Position numbers and translations under genes: made by a program. A DNA stretch of 64,000 nucleotides, taken from contig CAVVAH010000004.1 of the NCBI GenBank assembly GCA_963746175.1, positions 1,364,001-1,428,000 on the forward strand, read 5' to 3'. Below are positions 34,355 through 43,812 of this stretch, one piece after another. Position 1 is the first letter of the stretch. Each line of letters opens with the position of its first letter. The notes under the pieces are model-generated. The model was given only the letters and a program-made list of their open reading frames with translations. It ran no database searches and was not told where the DNA came from. Source of the stretch: CAVVAH01 sp963746175 (GTDB lineage: Bacteria; Actinomycetota; Actinomycetes; JACCUZ01).

Positions 34355-35679
34355 CCGAATCCTCACCGACAGCCACGTCGAAACCGCGGTCAACCACGGC
34401 GTCCGCGTGCGCGCGGGCGACGCGCTCGATGACGTCGGCACCGGCCGTCAGGCCGTCCCTCGCCCGTACCCGCTCGCCGACGGCGGCCAGGCGGGACCGC
34501 ACCGACGGGTCGAGCACCGTCTCGAGCGCCGCCGAGAGCTGCTCGGCCGTGAAGGAGTACGTCGGCAGCCGCACGCCGAAGCCCAGCTCGTCCATCCGCT
34601 GCGCGTTGTCGTACTGGTCCCAGAACAGCGGCAGCAGCACCATCGGCTTGCCGAAGTGCAGCGACTCGGTGACGGTGTTGTTGCCGCCGTGGGTGACTAC
34701 CGCGTCGACCTGCGGCACGATCCGCGTCTGCGGGAGCGAACTCCGCGCCGACCATGTTGTCGGCGAGCTCGTACTCCGCGTGCAGCGGGCCGGTGCTCAC
34801 GACGTAGCGGTGGGGGGTGTCGACCGAGCACCTCGACGAGACGGCGCATCAGGTCGACGTCGCGCTGCCCGAGCGAGCCGAGCGACAGGTAGACGAGCGC
34901 GCTGCCGTCGGCCGGTCGCGCGACGCCGTCGGGCAGCTCGTAGTCCTCGTCGGTGCCGCGGACGCTCGAGTCCATCCGGTGCCACGTCGGGCCGAGCGGC
35001 CGGGCGTCGGTGTAGTCGGCTTCCTCCGGGAAGACGTAGAGGTTCGCCGTCTCGGACGTGGTGCACGAACTCCAGGTCCGGCAGGTGCGGCGCGCCCTGC
35101 TCCACGACCCAGACGTCGAACGCCTCCCACGTCTCGCGGTGCGTGCGGTCGTACTCGCGTGCGGAACGCCGCCCACTCGCTGCGGTCGTCGGCCGGCAGG
35201 CCGGAGAACACTGGTGCGCACGTCCGGACCGCGCCACCTCGAGCGGGTTGCACGACACGATCCGCACGTACGGCGCGCCGGACGTGAGCAGCGCCGGGAA
35301 GCCGACGACGTTGTCCAGGACGACGACGTCGGGCCGGGCCCGCGCGAGGATCTCGCGCAGCCGCGGCTCGCAGTACTTCGCGCCCGGCGATCAGGGCCTG
35401 CCACGTCGGCAGGACGAACGTCGACAGCTGCTCGACCGTCGGCTTGCGGAACTCCGGCGCGGTCTCGCGGATGAAGTCCTTCCAGAACTGCCCGGCGTCC
35501 TGGCCGACGCGTCGGCGTCCGACGGCGGGGCCAGGTCGACGAGGTCCTCCTCGAAGCCGAGCGCCTCGAGCTGCCCCTCCAGGACGCCTCGGCCGCGAAG
35601 AGGACCCGGTGCACGCAGCGGCGAGCACGTCACCGAGGCCGATGCACTGGTTGGTCGGGCCGTACGCCGACTCCGGCAT
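34263..35679 (-). pseudogene. MGT-family glycosyltransferase, broken by about ten frameshifts
   Basis: The conserved pieces run in order on the leftward strand but in changing frames: LTILFMPESAYGPTNQCIG, QLEALGFEEDLVDLAPPSD, QFWKDFIRETAPEF, VRIVSCNPLEV, VFSGLPADDRSEWAAF, YDRTHRETWEAFDVWVVEQG, TANLYVFPEEADYTDARPLG, LVYLSLGSLG, STGPLHAEYELADNMVG and VTHGGNNTVTESLHFGKPM, the last being the UDP-sugar-binding motif of GT1/MGT enzymes. I count about seven one-base insertions and three deletions, with no in-frame stop inside any piece. ATG 35679 is the only start left and sits inside the first strand, so the N-terminus is also damaged. It follows ppa on the same strand. Either an error-dense patch or a recent pseudogene. 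Confidence 0.75.
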
Positions 35680-35723
35680 GAACAGGATCGTGAGGGGCGC
35701 GGGCCCGACGGCCGGCTCCGCCG

Positions 35724-36227
35724 CTAGTGAGCCTCGCCTCGCGACTGCGCCTCGGCCAGCCGCTGCCGGGACGCGATGATCTCGGCCTCCGCCTCGACCC
35801 GCCCGGTCCAGGTGGCGCCCTCGACCGACTTGCCGGGCTCGAGGTCCTTGTAGACCTCGAAGAAGTGCTGGATCTCGAGGCGGTCGAACTCCGGCACGTG
35901 GTGGATGTCGCGCAGGTGCTCCGACCGCGGGTCGGTGGCAGGCACGCACAGCACCTTGTCGTCGCCGCCCGCCTCGTCGGTCATCCGGAACATGCCCAGG
36001 GCGCGCGCCTTGATGAGGCAGCCCGGGAAGGTCGGCTCCTCGAGCAGCACCAGGGCGTCCAGCGGGTCACCGTCCTCGCCGAGGGTGTCCTCGATGAAGC
36101 CGTAGTCGGCCGGGTAGCGCGTGGACGTGAACAGCATCCGGTCCAGCCGGATCCGCCCGGACGCGTGGTCGACCTCGTACTTGTTGCGCTGCCCCTTGGG
36201 GATCTCGATGAGGACGTCGAACTCCAC
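35724..36227 (-). CDS. ppa: Soluble inorganic pyrophosphatase
   Basis: 167 residues from GTG 36227, behind AGGAGG. Family I motifs: EIPKGQRNKYEVDH, ADYGFIEDTLGEDGDPLDALVLL with the three metal-binding Asp residues, and KDLEPGKSVEG. It hydrolyses PPi from biosynthesis in the cytoplasm. Divergent from dacB with a 117-base shared promoter region, an arrangement kept in many actinobacteria. Confidence 0.96.
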   Translation of the reverse strand: MEFDVLIEIPKGQRNKYEVDHASGRIRLDRMLFTSTRYPADYGFIEDTLGEDGDPLDALVLLEEPTFPGCLIKARALGMFRMTDEAGGDDKVLCVPATDPRSEHLRDIHHVPEFDRLEIQHFFEVYKDLEPGKSVEGATWTGRVEAEAEIIASRQRLAEAQSRGEAH

Positions 36228-36344
36228 GCCAGAGCCTCCTCGCTCGTCGCCGTACGCCGGCCGTCGCGCCGCTGCTCGGTAGTGTCGCGTACGCCGGGGT
36301 GGGCAGCGAACCCGGCAGGTGCCGACCAGGAGCGAGGTGAGCAC

Positions 36345-37772
36345 GTGGCCCCGCGTCGCGCGCTCGCCGTGACGGCGACCGCGGTGCTCGTCGCCGGCGC
36401 CGTCACCGTCGCCGGCCTGGACCTGACCGGTCACCTGCGCGGCGGGCTGGTCGCCGATCCCGCGTCGTCGGCCACACCGTCGGCGGCCCTCGACCCGCCG
36501 CGCGCACCGGCCGCCGACGTCCTTGTGCCGGAGCCCACGTCCGGTGCCGCGGCCGCGCCGGCCCTCGACGTCCCGGCGCTGGAGGCGGCGCTGCGGACCC
36601 CGGCCCTCGGGCCGTCGGCCGGCGCGGCCGTCGTCGACGTCGCCACCGGTGACCTGCTGCTCGACCAGGACGCGAGCACGGCACGGGTCCCCGCGTCGGT
36701 GGCCAAGCTCGCGACCGGCGCCGCGGTGCTGCACTTCGCCGGATCCCAGCACCGGCTCGTCACCACGGTGGTCGCCGGAGCGACGGCGGCCGAGGTGGTG
36801 CTGGTCGGCGGCGGCGACGCGACGCTGACCACCCGCCGCCCGAAGGGGCCCGACGTGCCCCAGCGGGCCAGCCTCGCGGCGCTCGCCGACGCCACCGCCA
36901 CGGCCCTCACCGGCACCGCCGGACGAGTCACCGTCTCCGTCGACGACTCGCTGTTCAGCGGCCCGTCCGTCTCGCCGGCCTGGCGCAGCAGCTACCTGCC
37001 CAGCGGGATCGTGTCGCCCGTGAGCGCTCTGTCGGTCGACGCCGGACGGGTGTCGCCCGGGTCGGTCGCGCGGTCGCCCGACCCGGCTCTCGCGGCGGGT
37101 GCGGACCTGGTCCGGCTGCTGCGCAAGCGGGGGGTCGACGTGGCGCCCGACGTCGCACGCGCCACGGCCCCCGCAGGTGCGCGCGAGCTGGCCCGGGTCG
37201 AGTCGCCGACCGTCGCCGAGCTCGTCGAGCTCGCCCTCCAGACGAGCGACAACGACCTCGCCGAGGCGCTGGCCCGGCTGGCGGCGGTGGCGTCCGACCG
37301 CCCCGGTTCCTTCGACGGCGCGCGCGAGGCGGTCGCCGCGGCGCTGAGCGAGCTCGGCGTACCGACCGACGGGACGGTCCTGCTGGACGGCAGCGGGCTG
37401 GCGCGCGGGTCGCAGGTGGCCCCGCTCAGCCTGGCGCGGCTGCTGCAGACAGCGGCCGACGGCTCGCACCCCGACCTCGCGGCGCTGGTCGACGGCCTGC
37501 CGGTCGCCGGCTTCAGCGGCACGCTCGAGCTGCGGTACCTGACCGGTGCACCGCGGGCGGGCGCCGGAGTGGTGCGGGCGAAGACCGGCACTCTGACCGG
37601 GGTGTCGGCCCTCGCCGGCCTGACATCGGTCGCCGGTCGCCCGACGGTGCTCGTCACCATGGCCGACCAGGTGCCGGTCGGCGCGACCCTGCAGGCACGG
37701 GACGACCTCGACAGGTTTGCGGCGCTGCTGGCCTCGGAAGGGGCCGAAAATCCCCGCGCCGACGGAGATTGA
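36345..37772 (+). CDS. dacB: D-alanyl-D-alanine carboxypeptidase/endopeptidase (PBP4, S13 family)
   Basis: 475 residues from GTG 36345 with GAGGTGAG upstream. One N-terminal signal or anchor helix (residues about 6-22). Active-site motifs: S118-V-A-K121, S301-D-N303 and K413-T-G. Between the first two is the typical PBP4 insertion. It trims wall peptides outside the membrane. Neighbours ppa, the zinc metalloprotease and tilS are the usual actinobacterial set. Confidence 0.94.
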   Translation: MAPRRALAVTATAVLVAGAVTVAGLDLTGHLRGGLVADPASSATPSAALDPPRAPAADVLVPEPTSGAAAAPALDVPALEAALRTPALGPSAGAAVVDVATGDLLLDQDASTARVPASVAKLATGAAVLHFAGSQHRLVTTVVAGATAAEVVLVGGGDATLTTRRPKGPDVPQRASLAALADATATALTGTAGRVTVSVDDSLFSGPSVSPAWRSSYLPSGIVSPVSALSVDAGRVSPGSVARSPDPALAAGADLVRLLRKRGVDVAPDVARATAPAGARELARVESPTVAELVELALQTSDNDLAEALARLAAVASDRPGSFDGAREAVAAALSELGVPTDGTVLLDGSGLARGSQVAPLSLARLLQTAADGSHPDLAALVDGLPVAGFSGTLELRYLTGAPRAGAGVVRAKTGTLTGVSALAGLTSVAGRPTVLVTMADQVPVGATLQARDDLDRFAALLASEGAENPRADGD

Positions 37773-37820
37773 CGCTGCTGATCACGGGAACCATCGCCTT
37801 CGACCAAGGAGGTAGTACCC

Positions 37821-37964
37821 ATGCACATGCTTCTGTGGATCCTCGCCCTGCTGATCGGGATCTGGGGTGTCGTCACCCTCATCCGTGGTCAGGTCATCCT
37901 GGGCATCGTGCTCATCGTCGTGGCGCTGCTCGTCGGCCCCGGTGGCGTCAGCGTCTTCAACTAG
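37821..37964 (+). CDS. GPGG-motif small membrane protein
   Basis: 47 residues, ATG 37821 with a perfect AAGGAGG nine bases upstream. Sequence is almost wholly hydrophobic, two closely spaced helices (LLWILALLIGIWGVVTLI and ILGIVLIVVALLV), ending GPGGVSVFN. Such GPGG-motif proteins are widespread in actinobacteria and of unknown function. Coding is supported by the strong ribosome site and by the conserved C-terminal motif. Confidence 0.85.
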   Translation: MHMLLWILALLIGIWGVVTLIRGQVILGIVLIVVALLVGPGGVSVFN

Positions 37965-38003
37965 CGCGTAGCACCCTGCCACTGCACGACAGCTCCGTCC
38001 CGC

Positions 38004-38069
38004 CGGCCGGGCCGGTCCGCACCCGCGGACCGGACCCGGCCGTCGGCATCCACCGGGAACTTCCCGGTG
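38004..38069. terminator. Two adjacent inverted repeats after the small membrane protein
   Basis: The first (38004-38042) has CCGGTCCGC / GCGGACCGG around ACCC, extended by GGCCGG / CCGGCC past a small bulge. The second (38051-38069) is CACCGGGAA-C-TTCCCGGTG, a perfect odd palindrome. The first fits a terminator; the second could instead be a protein site for the gene that follows. Confidence 0.55.
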
Positions 38070-38163
38070 CCCGAACTCGATGAGCAGGAATGACCTCGTC
38101 TCCCGCTGTGGCTCGTCCCGCACGCCGCCGACCCGCACCCGCCGCACGACGTACGGTGAGCCG

Positions 38164-39270
38164 ATGAGCACCTCGATGGTCGACTGGGACCTCGCCGTCG
38201 CGACCGGCCGCCGGCTGGTCAGCGCCGGTCCCACCGTCAGCCCCGGCGAGGCCCGGGAGGCCGTCGTCCAGCTGCGAGCCTTCGCCGCCGAGGCGCACGG
38301 CCACGTGGCGGCCTTCACCCGGCTGGACGCGCCGACCGACGGCGCCGCGGTGGCCGTGATCGACCGGCCCGGCTGGATCCAGGCCAACGCCGCGGGCTTC
38401 CGCACCGTCCTGGAACCGCTCGTCGAGAAGATCCAGGAGCGCCGCCCGCGCACCGCGTCGCCGATGTCGGACGCCGTCGGGTCGAAGGTCACCGGGGTCC
38501 AGACCGGCTCGCTGCTGGCCTTCCTCGCGACCAAGGTCCTCGGCCAGTACGAGCTGTTCCCGCCGTACGGCGTGGACCCCGGCGACAAGCCGGGCCGGCT
38601 GCTCCTCGTCGCCCCGAACATCGTCTCGGCCGAGCGCGAGATGGGCGTCGACCCGCGCGACTTCCGGCTCTGGGTCTGCCTGCACGAGGAGACCCACCGG
38701 GTGCAGTTCGGCGCGGTGCCGTGGCTGCGCGCGCACATGATGGACGAGATCCGCGCCTTCGTCGGCGCGACCGACGTCGACCCGGCAGCGGTCGCCGCCC
38801 GGCTCAAGGCGGCCGCGGCGGCGGCGTACGGCGCCATCAAGGACGGGTTCGACCCGGACAACGCCGAGGGCGGCTCGCTCGTCGAGGCCGTCCAGACCCC
38901 GGAGCAGCGTGAGATCCTCGACCGGATCACCGCGCTGATGTCACTGCTCGAGGGCCACGCCGACTACGTCATGGACGGGGTGGGCCCGTCGGTCGTCCCG
39001 TCCGTGACGACGATCCGGACGAAGTTCCAGTCCCGCCGCCGAGATGCGACCCGGGTCGAGCACGTGATCCGCAGGCTGCTCGGGATCGATGCCAAGCTGC
39101 GGCAGTACCGCGACGGCGAGCGGTTCGTCCGCGGCGCGGTCGACCGGGTCGGCATGGACGGCTTCAACCAGGTCTGGGCCCGGCCTGCGAACCTCCCGAC
39201 CAAGGACGAGATCGCCGACCCCGCCGCCTGGGTCACCCGCGTGACCGAGCAGAAGCAGCTCCCCGCCTGA
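38164..39270 (+). CDS. Zinc-dependent metalloprotease, DUF2342 / F420-associated family
   Basis: 368 residues from ATG 38164 (a second ATG lies four codons on). HEETH at residues 174-178 in WVCLHEETHRVQF gives two zinc ligands and the catalytic Glu; EGHADYVMD further on supplies the third-ligand region. The fold is the actinobacterial putative hydrolase/coenzyme F420 biosynthesis-associated family. No signal peptide. It lies upstream of tilS and hpt as in Streptomyces and Mycobacterium. Substrate unknown. Confidence 0.88.
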   Translation: MSTSMVDWDLAVATGRRLVSAGPTVSPGEAREAVVQLRAFAAEAHGHVAAFTRLDAPTDGAAVAVIDRPGWIQANAAGFRTVLEPLVEKIQERRPRTASPMSDAVGSKVTGVQTGSLLAFLATKVLGQYELFPPYGVDPGDKPGRLLLVAPNIVSAEREMGVDPRDFRLWVCLHEETHRVQFGAVPWLRAHMMDEIRAFVGATDVDPAAVAARLKAAAAAAYGAIKDGFDPDNAEGGSLVEAVQTPEQREILDRITALMSLLEGHADYVMDGVGPSVVPSVTTIRTKFQSRRRDATRVEHVIRRLLGIDAKLRQYRDGERFVRGAVDRVGMDGFNQVWARPANLPTKDEIADPAAWVTRVTEQKQLPA

Positions 39271-39288
39271 CCCAAGCACCCCTGGCGA

Positions 39289-39310
39289 TCGACCACGTAT
39301 ACGTGGTCGA
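39289..39310. other. Perfect 22-base palindrome between metalloprotease and tilS
   Basis: The half-site TCGACCACGTA is followed directly by its complement. CAAGCAC (39272-39278) and GTGCTTG (39314-39320) flank it and can extend the structure. It may terminate the metalloprotease transcript. Confidence 0.65.
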
Positions 39311-39405
39311 CGCGTGCTTGTCAGGGTGTCGATGCCACGACAAGCTCCCGTTCGCCCCGACAAGCTCGCGGCGGGCCTCGGGAGCGGGCGAGGCAGGATG
39401 GGGGC

Positions 39406-40389
39406 GTGGGTCCGCAGCCGGAGGTCGCCGCCGTACGCCGGGCGGTGCGCGCCGCGCTTGCGGACCTCGGACCCGGCGACCTGGTGCTCGTCGCGTGCAG
39501 CGGGGGTGCCGACTCGGTGGCGCTGGCCGCGGCACTGGCGTTCGAGGCGACCAGTCCGCGCGGCGCCGGCGTCCTGGCCGGCGCCCTGACCGTCGACCAC
39601 CGGCTGCAGACGGGGTCGGCCGACCGTGCCGGCAAGGTCGCGGCCGACCTGGCCGCGCTCGGGCTCGACCCGGTCGAGGTGCTCACGGTCGATGCCGGGG
39701 GACCCGGCGGCCCGGAGGCCGCGGCTCGCCGAGCCCGCTACCATGCGCTCGAGGCGGCCGCTGACCGGCTCGGAGCGGCCGCCGTCCTGCTCGGCCACAC
39801 CCGCGACGACCAGGCCGAGACAGTCCTGCTCGGCCTGGCCCGCGGCAGCGGCGCACGCTCCCTGTCCGGGATGGCCGCGGTGCGCGGCCGCTACCGCCGT
39901 CCGCTCCTCGACCTGCCGCGCGACACCGTGCGGGCCGCCGCCGCAGGCATGGCCACCTGGGACGACCCGCACAACGCCGACCCGGCGTACGCGCGCAGCC
40001 GGGTCCGGCACAGCGCGCTTCCCGTGCTGGAGCGCACCCTCGGCCCGGGCGTCGCGGCCGCGCTGGCCCGCTCGGCGGCTCGGCTGCGCGCCGACGCCGA
40101 CGCCCTCGACGACTGGGCAGCCCGGGCCCGTGACGAGGCGACCCGCGACGACGGGCTCGACGTCGCCGCCCTTGCCGCCCTGCCGTCGGCCGTCCGGACC
40201 CGGGTGCTGCGGCTGGCCGCGCTCATGGCCGGCGCCACGGCGTCCGACCTGTCCGCAGGGCACGTCGAGGCCCTGGACCGGCTGGTGACCGGCTGGCACG
40301 GGCAGGGCCCGCTGGACCTGCCGGGGGGCGTCGCAGCCGCCCGGGCGTGTGGGACGCTGACGCTCTCCCGGCCACCCCGCCGCACCTGA
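39406..40389 (+). CDS. tilS: tRNA(Ile)-lysidine synthase
   Basis: 327 residues from GTG 39406. PP-loop SGGADS at residues 32-37, then the N-type ATPase features GALTVDHRLQ, LLGHTRDDQAETVLLGLARGSG and RPLLDLPRDTVR. The short form without the full C-terminal TilS domains is normal for actinobacteria. It converts C34 of tRNA-Ile(CAU) to lysidine so that AUA is read. The next gene, hpt, starts 13 bases later. Confidence 0.94.
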   Translation: MGPQPEVAAVRRAVRAALADLGPGDLVLVACSGGADSVALAAALAFEATSPRGAGVLAGALTVDHRLQTGSADRAGKVAADLAALGLDPVEVLTVDAGGPGGPEAAARRARYHALEAAADRLGAAAVLLGHTRDDQAETVLLGLARGSGARSLSGMAAVRGRYRRPLLDLPRDTVRAAAAGMATWDDPHNADPAYARSRVRHSALPVLERTLGPGVAAALARSAARLRADADALDDWAARARDEATRDDGLDVAALAALPSAVRTRVLRLAALMAGATASDLSAGHVEALDRLVTGWHGQGPLDLPGGVAAARACGTLTLSRPPRRT

Positions 40390-40402
40390 GGAGCACCCCC
40401 GC

Positions 40403-40957
40403 GTGGACGAGAAGGACCTGGGCACCGACCTCGAGAAGGTGCTCATCAGCGAGGAGCAGATACGGACCCGGCTGGCCGAGATGGCCGCCGAGATCGCCGT
40501 CGACTACGAGGGCCGCGACGTCCTGCTCGTCGGCGTCCTCAAGGGCGCGGTGATGGTCATGGCCGACCTGGCCCGGGCGATCCCGTCGCACGTCGAGATG
40601 GACTGGATGGCGGTCTCGTCGTACGGCTCGGGCACCAAGTCCTCCGGCGTGGTCCGCATCCTCAAGGACCTCGACCGCGACATCACCGGCCGGCACGTGC
40701 TGATCGTCGAGGACATCATCGACTCCGGGCTCACGCTGTCGTGGCTGATGTCCAACCTCGGCTCGCGAGGCCCCGCCTCGGTCGAGGTGTGCACCCTGCT
40801 GCGCAAGCCGGACGCCGCGCAGGTCGACGTCCCGGTCCGCTACGTCGGCTTCGACATCCCCAACGAGTTCGTCGTCGGCTACGGGCTCGACTACGCCGAG
40901 CGCTACCGCAACGTCCCGTTCGTCGGCACGCTCGCGCCGCACGTCTACTCCTCCTGA
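40403..40957 (+). CDS. hpt: Hypoxanthine phosphoribosyltransferase
   Basis: 184 residues from GTG 40403, GGAGCACC upstream. PRPP-binding motif LIVEDIIDSGLTLSW, flexible-loop region SSYGSGTKSSG, and the C-terminal FDIPNEFVVGYGLDYAERYRN typical of HGPRT. It salvages hypoxanthine and guanine. The tilS-hpt-ftsH order is widely conserved in Gram-positive bacteria. Confidence 0.96.
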   Translation: MDEKDLGTDLEKVLISEEQIRTRLAEMAAEIAVDYEGRDVLLVGVLKGAVMVMADLARAIPSHVEMDWMAVSSYGSGTKSSGVVRILKDLDRDITGRHVLIVEDIIDSGLTLSWLMSNLGSRGPASVEVCTLLRKPDAAQVDVPVRYVGFDIPNEFVVGYGLDYAERYRNVPFVGTLAPHVYSS

Positions 40958-41199
40958 GGGGGCGCCAGCCTCCTCATGACCCAGCGCCCGGACGTCGCTG
41001 CGGGCTGATCTGTTCGCTCCGCGCGGACGGGTGGGCGCGACCGCGCGGGAACGTCGGGCGGTCGCCCGGGCGTTGAGCGGGTGTCGGGCGCCGGCCGCAG
41101 AGGGCGGACGGCGTCACCCCGCGTGCATGTGCCGGGGTACCCTCGAGGTCCGACTCACCCACGCCTGGCAGGAGGGACGGGGCGACCCGCCCCGGTTCG

Positions 41200-43233
41200 A
41201 TGGACGTCAAACGCTACTTCCGAGGGCCCGTCGTGTGGGTCCTGCTGGTCATCGTCGCCGTACTGCTGGTGACCTCCATCTCGTCTGCCGCGGGTGGGTT
41301 CAAGAAGGTCGACACCTCCATCGCCGTCGCGCAGATCAACGACGGCAACGTCAACACCGCCAAGCTCGTCGACCGCGACCAGCGGATCGAGCTCGAGCTC
41401 AAGAAGCCGCTGCCGGGCAGCAGCGACACCAAGATCCAGGCCGACTACGTGCAGGCCCGCCAGCGTGAGCTGATCGCCGCCCTCGACCGGCACCCGCCCG
41501 AGAAGTACACCGACAGCGTGCCGACGCGCAGCATCTGGGTGTCCTTCCTGTTCAGCTTCCTGCCGATCATCGTGCTGATCGCGCTGTTCCTGTTCTTCTT
41601 CAACCAGATGCAGGGCGGCGGCAGCCGGGTCATGCAGTTCGGCAAGTCCAAGGCCAAGCTGATCAGCAAGGACACCCCGAAGACGACGTTCAAGGACGTC
41701 GCCGGGGCGGACGAGGCCGTGGAGGAGCTCGAGGAGATCAAGGAGTTCCTCGAGAACCCCGCCAAGTTCCAGGCTATCGGCGCCAAGATCCCCAAGGGTG
41801 TCCTGCTGTACGGCCCGCCCGGCACCGGCAAGACGCTGCTGGCCCGCGCGGTGGCCGGCGAGGCGGGCGTGCCGTTCTACTCCATCTCCGGCTCCGACTT
41901 CGTCGAGATGTTCGTCGGTGTCGGCGCCAGCCGGGTGCGCGACCTGTTCGAGCAGGCCAAGTCGAACGCCCCGGCGATCGTCTTCGTCGACGAGATCGAC
42001 GCCGTCGGCCGGCACCGCGGTGCCGGCATGGGCGGCGGCCACGACGAGCGCGAGCAGACCCTCAACCAGCTGCTCGTCGAGATGGACGGCTTCGACGTCA
42101 AGGGCGGCGTCATCCTCATCGCGGCCACCAACCGGCCCGACATCCTCGACCCGGCGCTGCTGCGCCCGGGCCGCTTCGACCGCCAGATCGCCGTCGACCG
42201 CCCCGACCTCCAGGGCCGCAACAAGATCCTCGAGGTGCACGCCAAGGGCAAGCCGCTCGCCGAGGGCATCGACCTGAGGGCGTTCGCCCGCCGGACCCCG
42301 GGCTTCACCGGGGCCGACCTGGCCAACGTCCTCAACGAGGCGGCCCTGCTGACCGCCCGCTCCGACAAGAAGCTCATCGACGCCGACGCGCTGGACGAGG
42401 CCATCGACCGCGTGGTCGCGGGGCCGCAGAAGCGCACCCGGATCATGAGCGAGAAGGAGAAGAAGATCACGGCGTACCACGAGGGTGGTCACGCCCTGGT
42501 CGCCGCGGCGCTGCAGAACACCGACCCGGTGCACAAGATCACCATCCTGTCCCGCGGGCGGGCCCTCGGCTACACGATGGTGCTGCCGGACGAGGACAAG
42601 TACTCCACGACGCGCAACGAGATGCTCGACCAGCTGGCGTACATGCTGGGCGGCCGCGCGGCCGAGGAGATCGTGTTCCACGACCCGACCACGGGTGCCG
42701 CCAACGACATCGAGAAGGCCACCAGCGTGGCCCGCGCGATGGTCACGCAGTACGGCATGACCGAGCGGATCGGCGCCATCAAGCTGGGCTCGGAGAACGC
42801 CGAGCCGTTCCTCGGTCGCGACATGGGGCACCAGCGCGACTACTCCGAGGAGGTCGCCGGCGTGGTCGACGAGGAGGTCAAGCGCCTCATCGAGACCGCG
42901 CACGACGAGGCCTGGCAGATCCTTGTCGACAACCGCGACATCCTCGACGACATGGTGCTCGAGCTGCTCGAGAAGGAGACGCTCGACAAGGCCCAGGTCG
43001 CCGAGGTCTTCGCCCACGTCCGCAAGCGGCCGCCGCGTCCGGCGTGGACCGGCTCCGCCAAGCGCAGCCCGCAGGCCGGCCCGATCATGACGCCCAAGGA
43101 GCTCGCGTCACCGAACGGCAGCAACGGGCAGGACAAGGAGCACAGCATGGGCATCACCGAGCCCACCGACGTGCCCGACTCCCCGCTGCCGTCCGACGAC
43201 GTCCCCGGGCGTCCGCTGGGGTTCGAGGGCTGA
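41200..43233 (+). CDS. ftsH: ATP-dependent zinc metalloprotease FtsH
   Basis: 677 residues, ATG 41200. Two transmembrane helices (about 10-28 and 108-130) with a short external domain between. AAA+ module: Walker A GPPGTGKT at 205-212, Walker B IVFVDEIDAVG, SRH with RPDILDPALLRPGRFDRQ. Protease: HEGGH at 427-431. C-terminal tail of about 60 disordered residues. It degrades membrane and regulatory proteins. The 242 bases before it contain no further gene. folE follows six bases later, so folate genes may be co-transcribed. Confidence 0.97.
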   Translation: MDVKRYFRGPVVWVLLVIVAVLLVTSISSAAGGFKKVDTSIAVAQINDGNVNTAKLVDRDQRIELELKKPLPGSSDTKIQADYVQARQRELIAALDRHPPEKYTDSVPTRSIWVSFLFSFLPIIVLIALFLFFFNQMQGGGSRVMQFGKSKAKLISKDTPKTTFKDVAGADEAVEELEEIKEFLENPAKFQAIGAKIPKGVLLYGPPGTGKTLLARAVAGEAGVPFYSISGSDFVEMFVGVGASRVRDLFEQAKSNAPAIVFVDEIDAVGRHRGAGMGGGHDEREQTLNQLLVEMDGFDVKGGVILIAATNRPDILDPALLRPGRFDRQIAVDRPDLQGRNKILEVHAKGKPLAEGIDLRAFARRTPGFTGADLANVLNEAALLTARSDKKLIDADALDEAIDRVVAGPQKRTRIMSEKEKKITAYHEGGHALVAAALQNTDPVHKITILSRGRALGYTMVLPDEDKYSTTRNEMLDQLAYMLGGRAAEEIVFHDPTTGAANDIEKATSVARAMVTQYGMTERIGAIKLGSENAEPFLGRDMGHQRDYSEEVAGVVDEEVKRLIETAHDEAWQILVDNRDILDDMVLELLEKETLDKAQVAEVFAHVRKRPPRPAWTGSAKRSPQAGPIMTPKELASPNGSNGQDKEHSMGITEPTDVPDSPLPSDDVPGRPLGFEG

Positions 43234-43239
43234 GCGGAC

Positions 43240-43812
43240 TTGGTCCGCGAGTACGACCACGAGGCCGTTCGGCGTGCCGTCCGCGACCTCCTCGTCGGCA
43301 TCGGCGAGGACCCGGACCGCGACGGGCTGAAGCAGACGCCTGAGCGGGTGGCGCGCGCGTACCTCGAGATCTTCGGCGGGCTCTGGCAGGAGCCCGAGGA
43401 CGTGCTCACGACGACCTTCGACCTCGGCCATGACGAGATGGTCCTGGTCAAGGACATCGAGGTCCGTTCGATGTGTGAGCATCACCTCGTTCCCTTCTTC
43501 GGGGTGGCGCACGTCGGCTACATCCCGTCCGCCGACGGCCGGATCACCGGCCTGTCGAAGCTCGCGCGCCTGGTCGACGTCTACGCCCGCCGGCCGCAGG
43601 TGCAGGAGCGGATGACGACCCAGGTGGCCGACTCGATGATGCGGATCCTCGAGCCGCGCGGCGCGATCGTCGTGGTCGAGTGCGAGCACCTCTGCATGTC
43701 GATGCGCGGCATCCGCAAGCCGGGTGCGACCACGGTGACCTCCGCGGTCCGCGGCCAGCTGCGCGACCCCACGACCCGGGCCGAGGCGATGAGCCTCATC
43801 GTGTCCCGATGA
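43240..43812 (+). CDS. folE: GTP cyclohydrolase I
   Basis: 190 residues; start is the rare TTG at 43240 with GAGCGGA nearby. Zinc ligands in VRSMCEHHLVPFFG and in VVECEHLCMSMRG, and the signature KLARLVDVYARRPQVQE. It makes dihydroneopterin triphosphate from GTP, the first step of folate synthesis. The stop overlaps folP (ATGA). Confidence 0.96.
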   Translation: MVREYDHEAVRRAVRDLLVGIGEDPDRDGLKQTPERVARAYLEIFGGLWQEPEDVLTTTFDLGHDEMVLVKDIEVRSMCEHHLVPFFGVAHVGYIPSADGRITGLSKLARLVDVYARRPQVQERMTTQVADSMMRILEPRGAIVVVECEHLCMSMRGIRKPGATTVTSAVRGQLRDPTTRAEAMSLIVSR

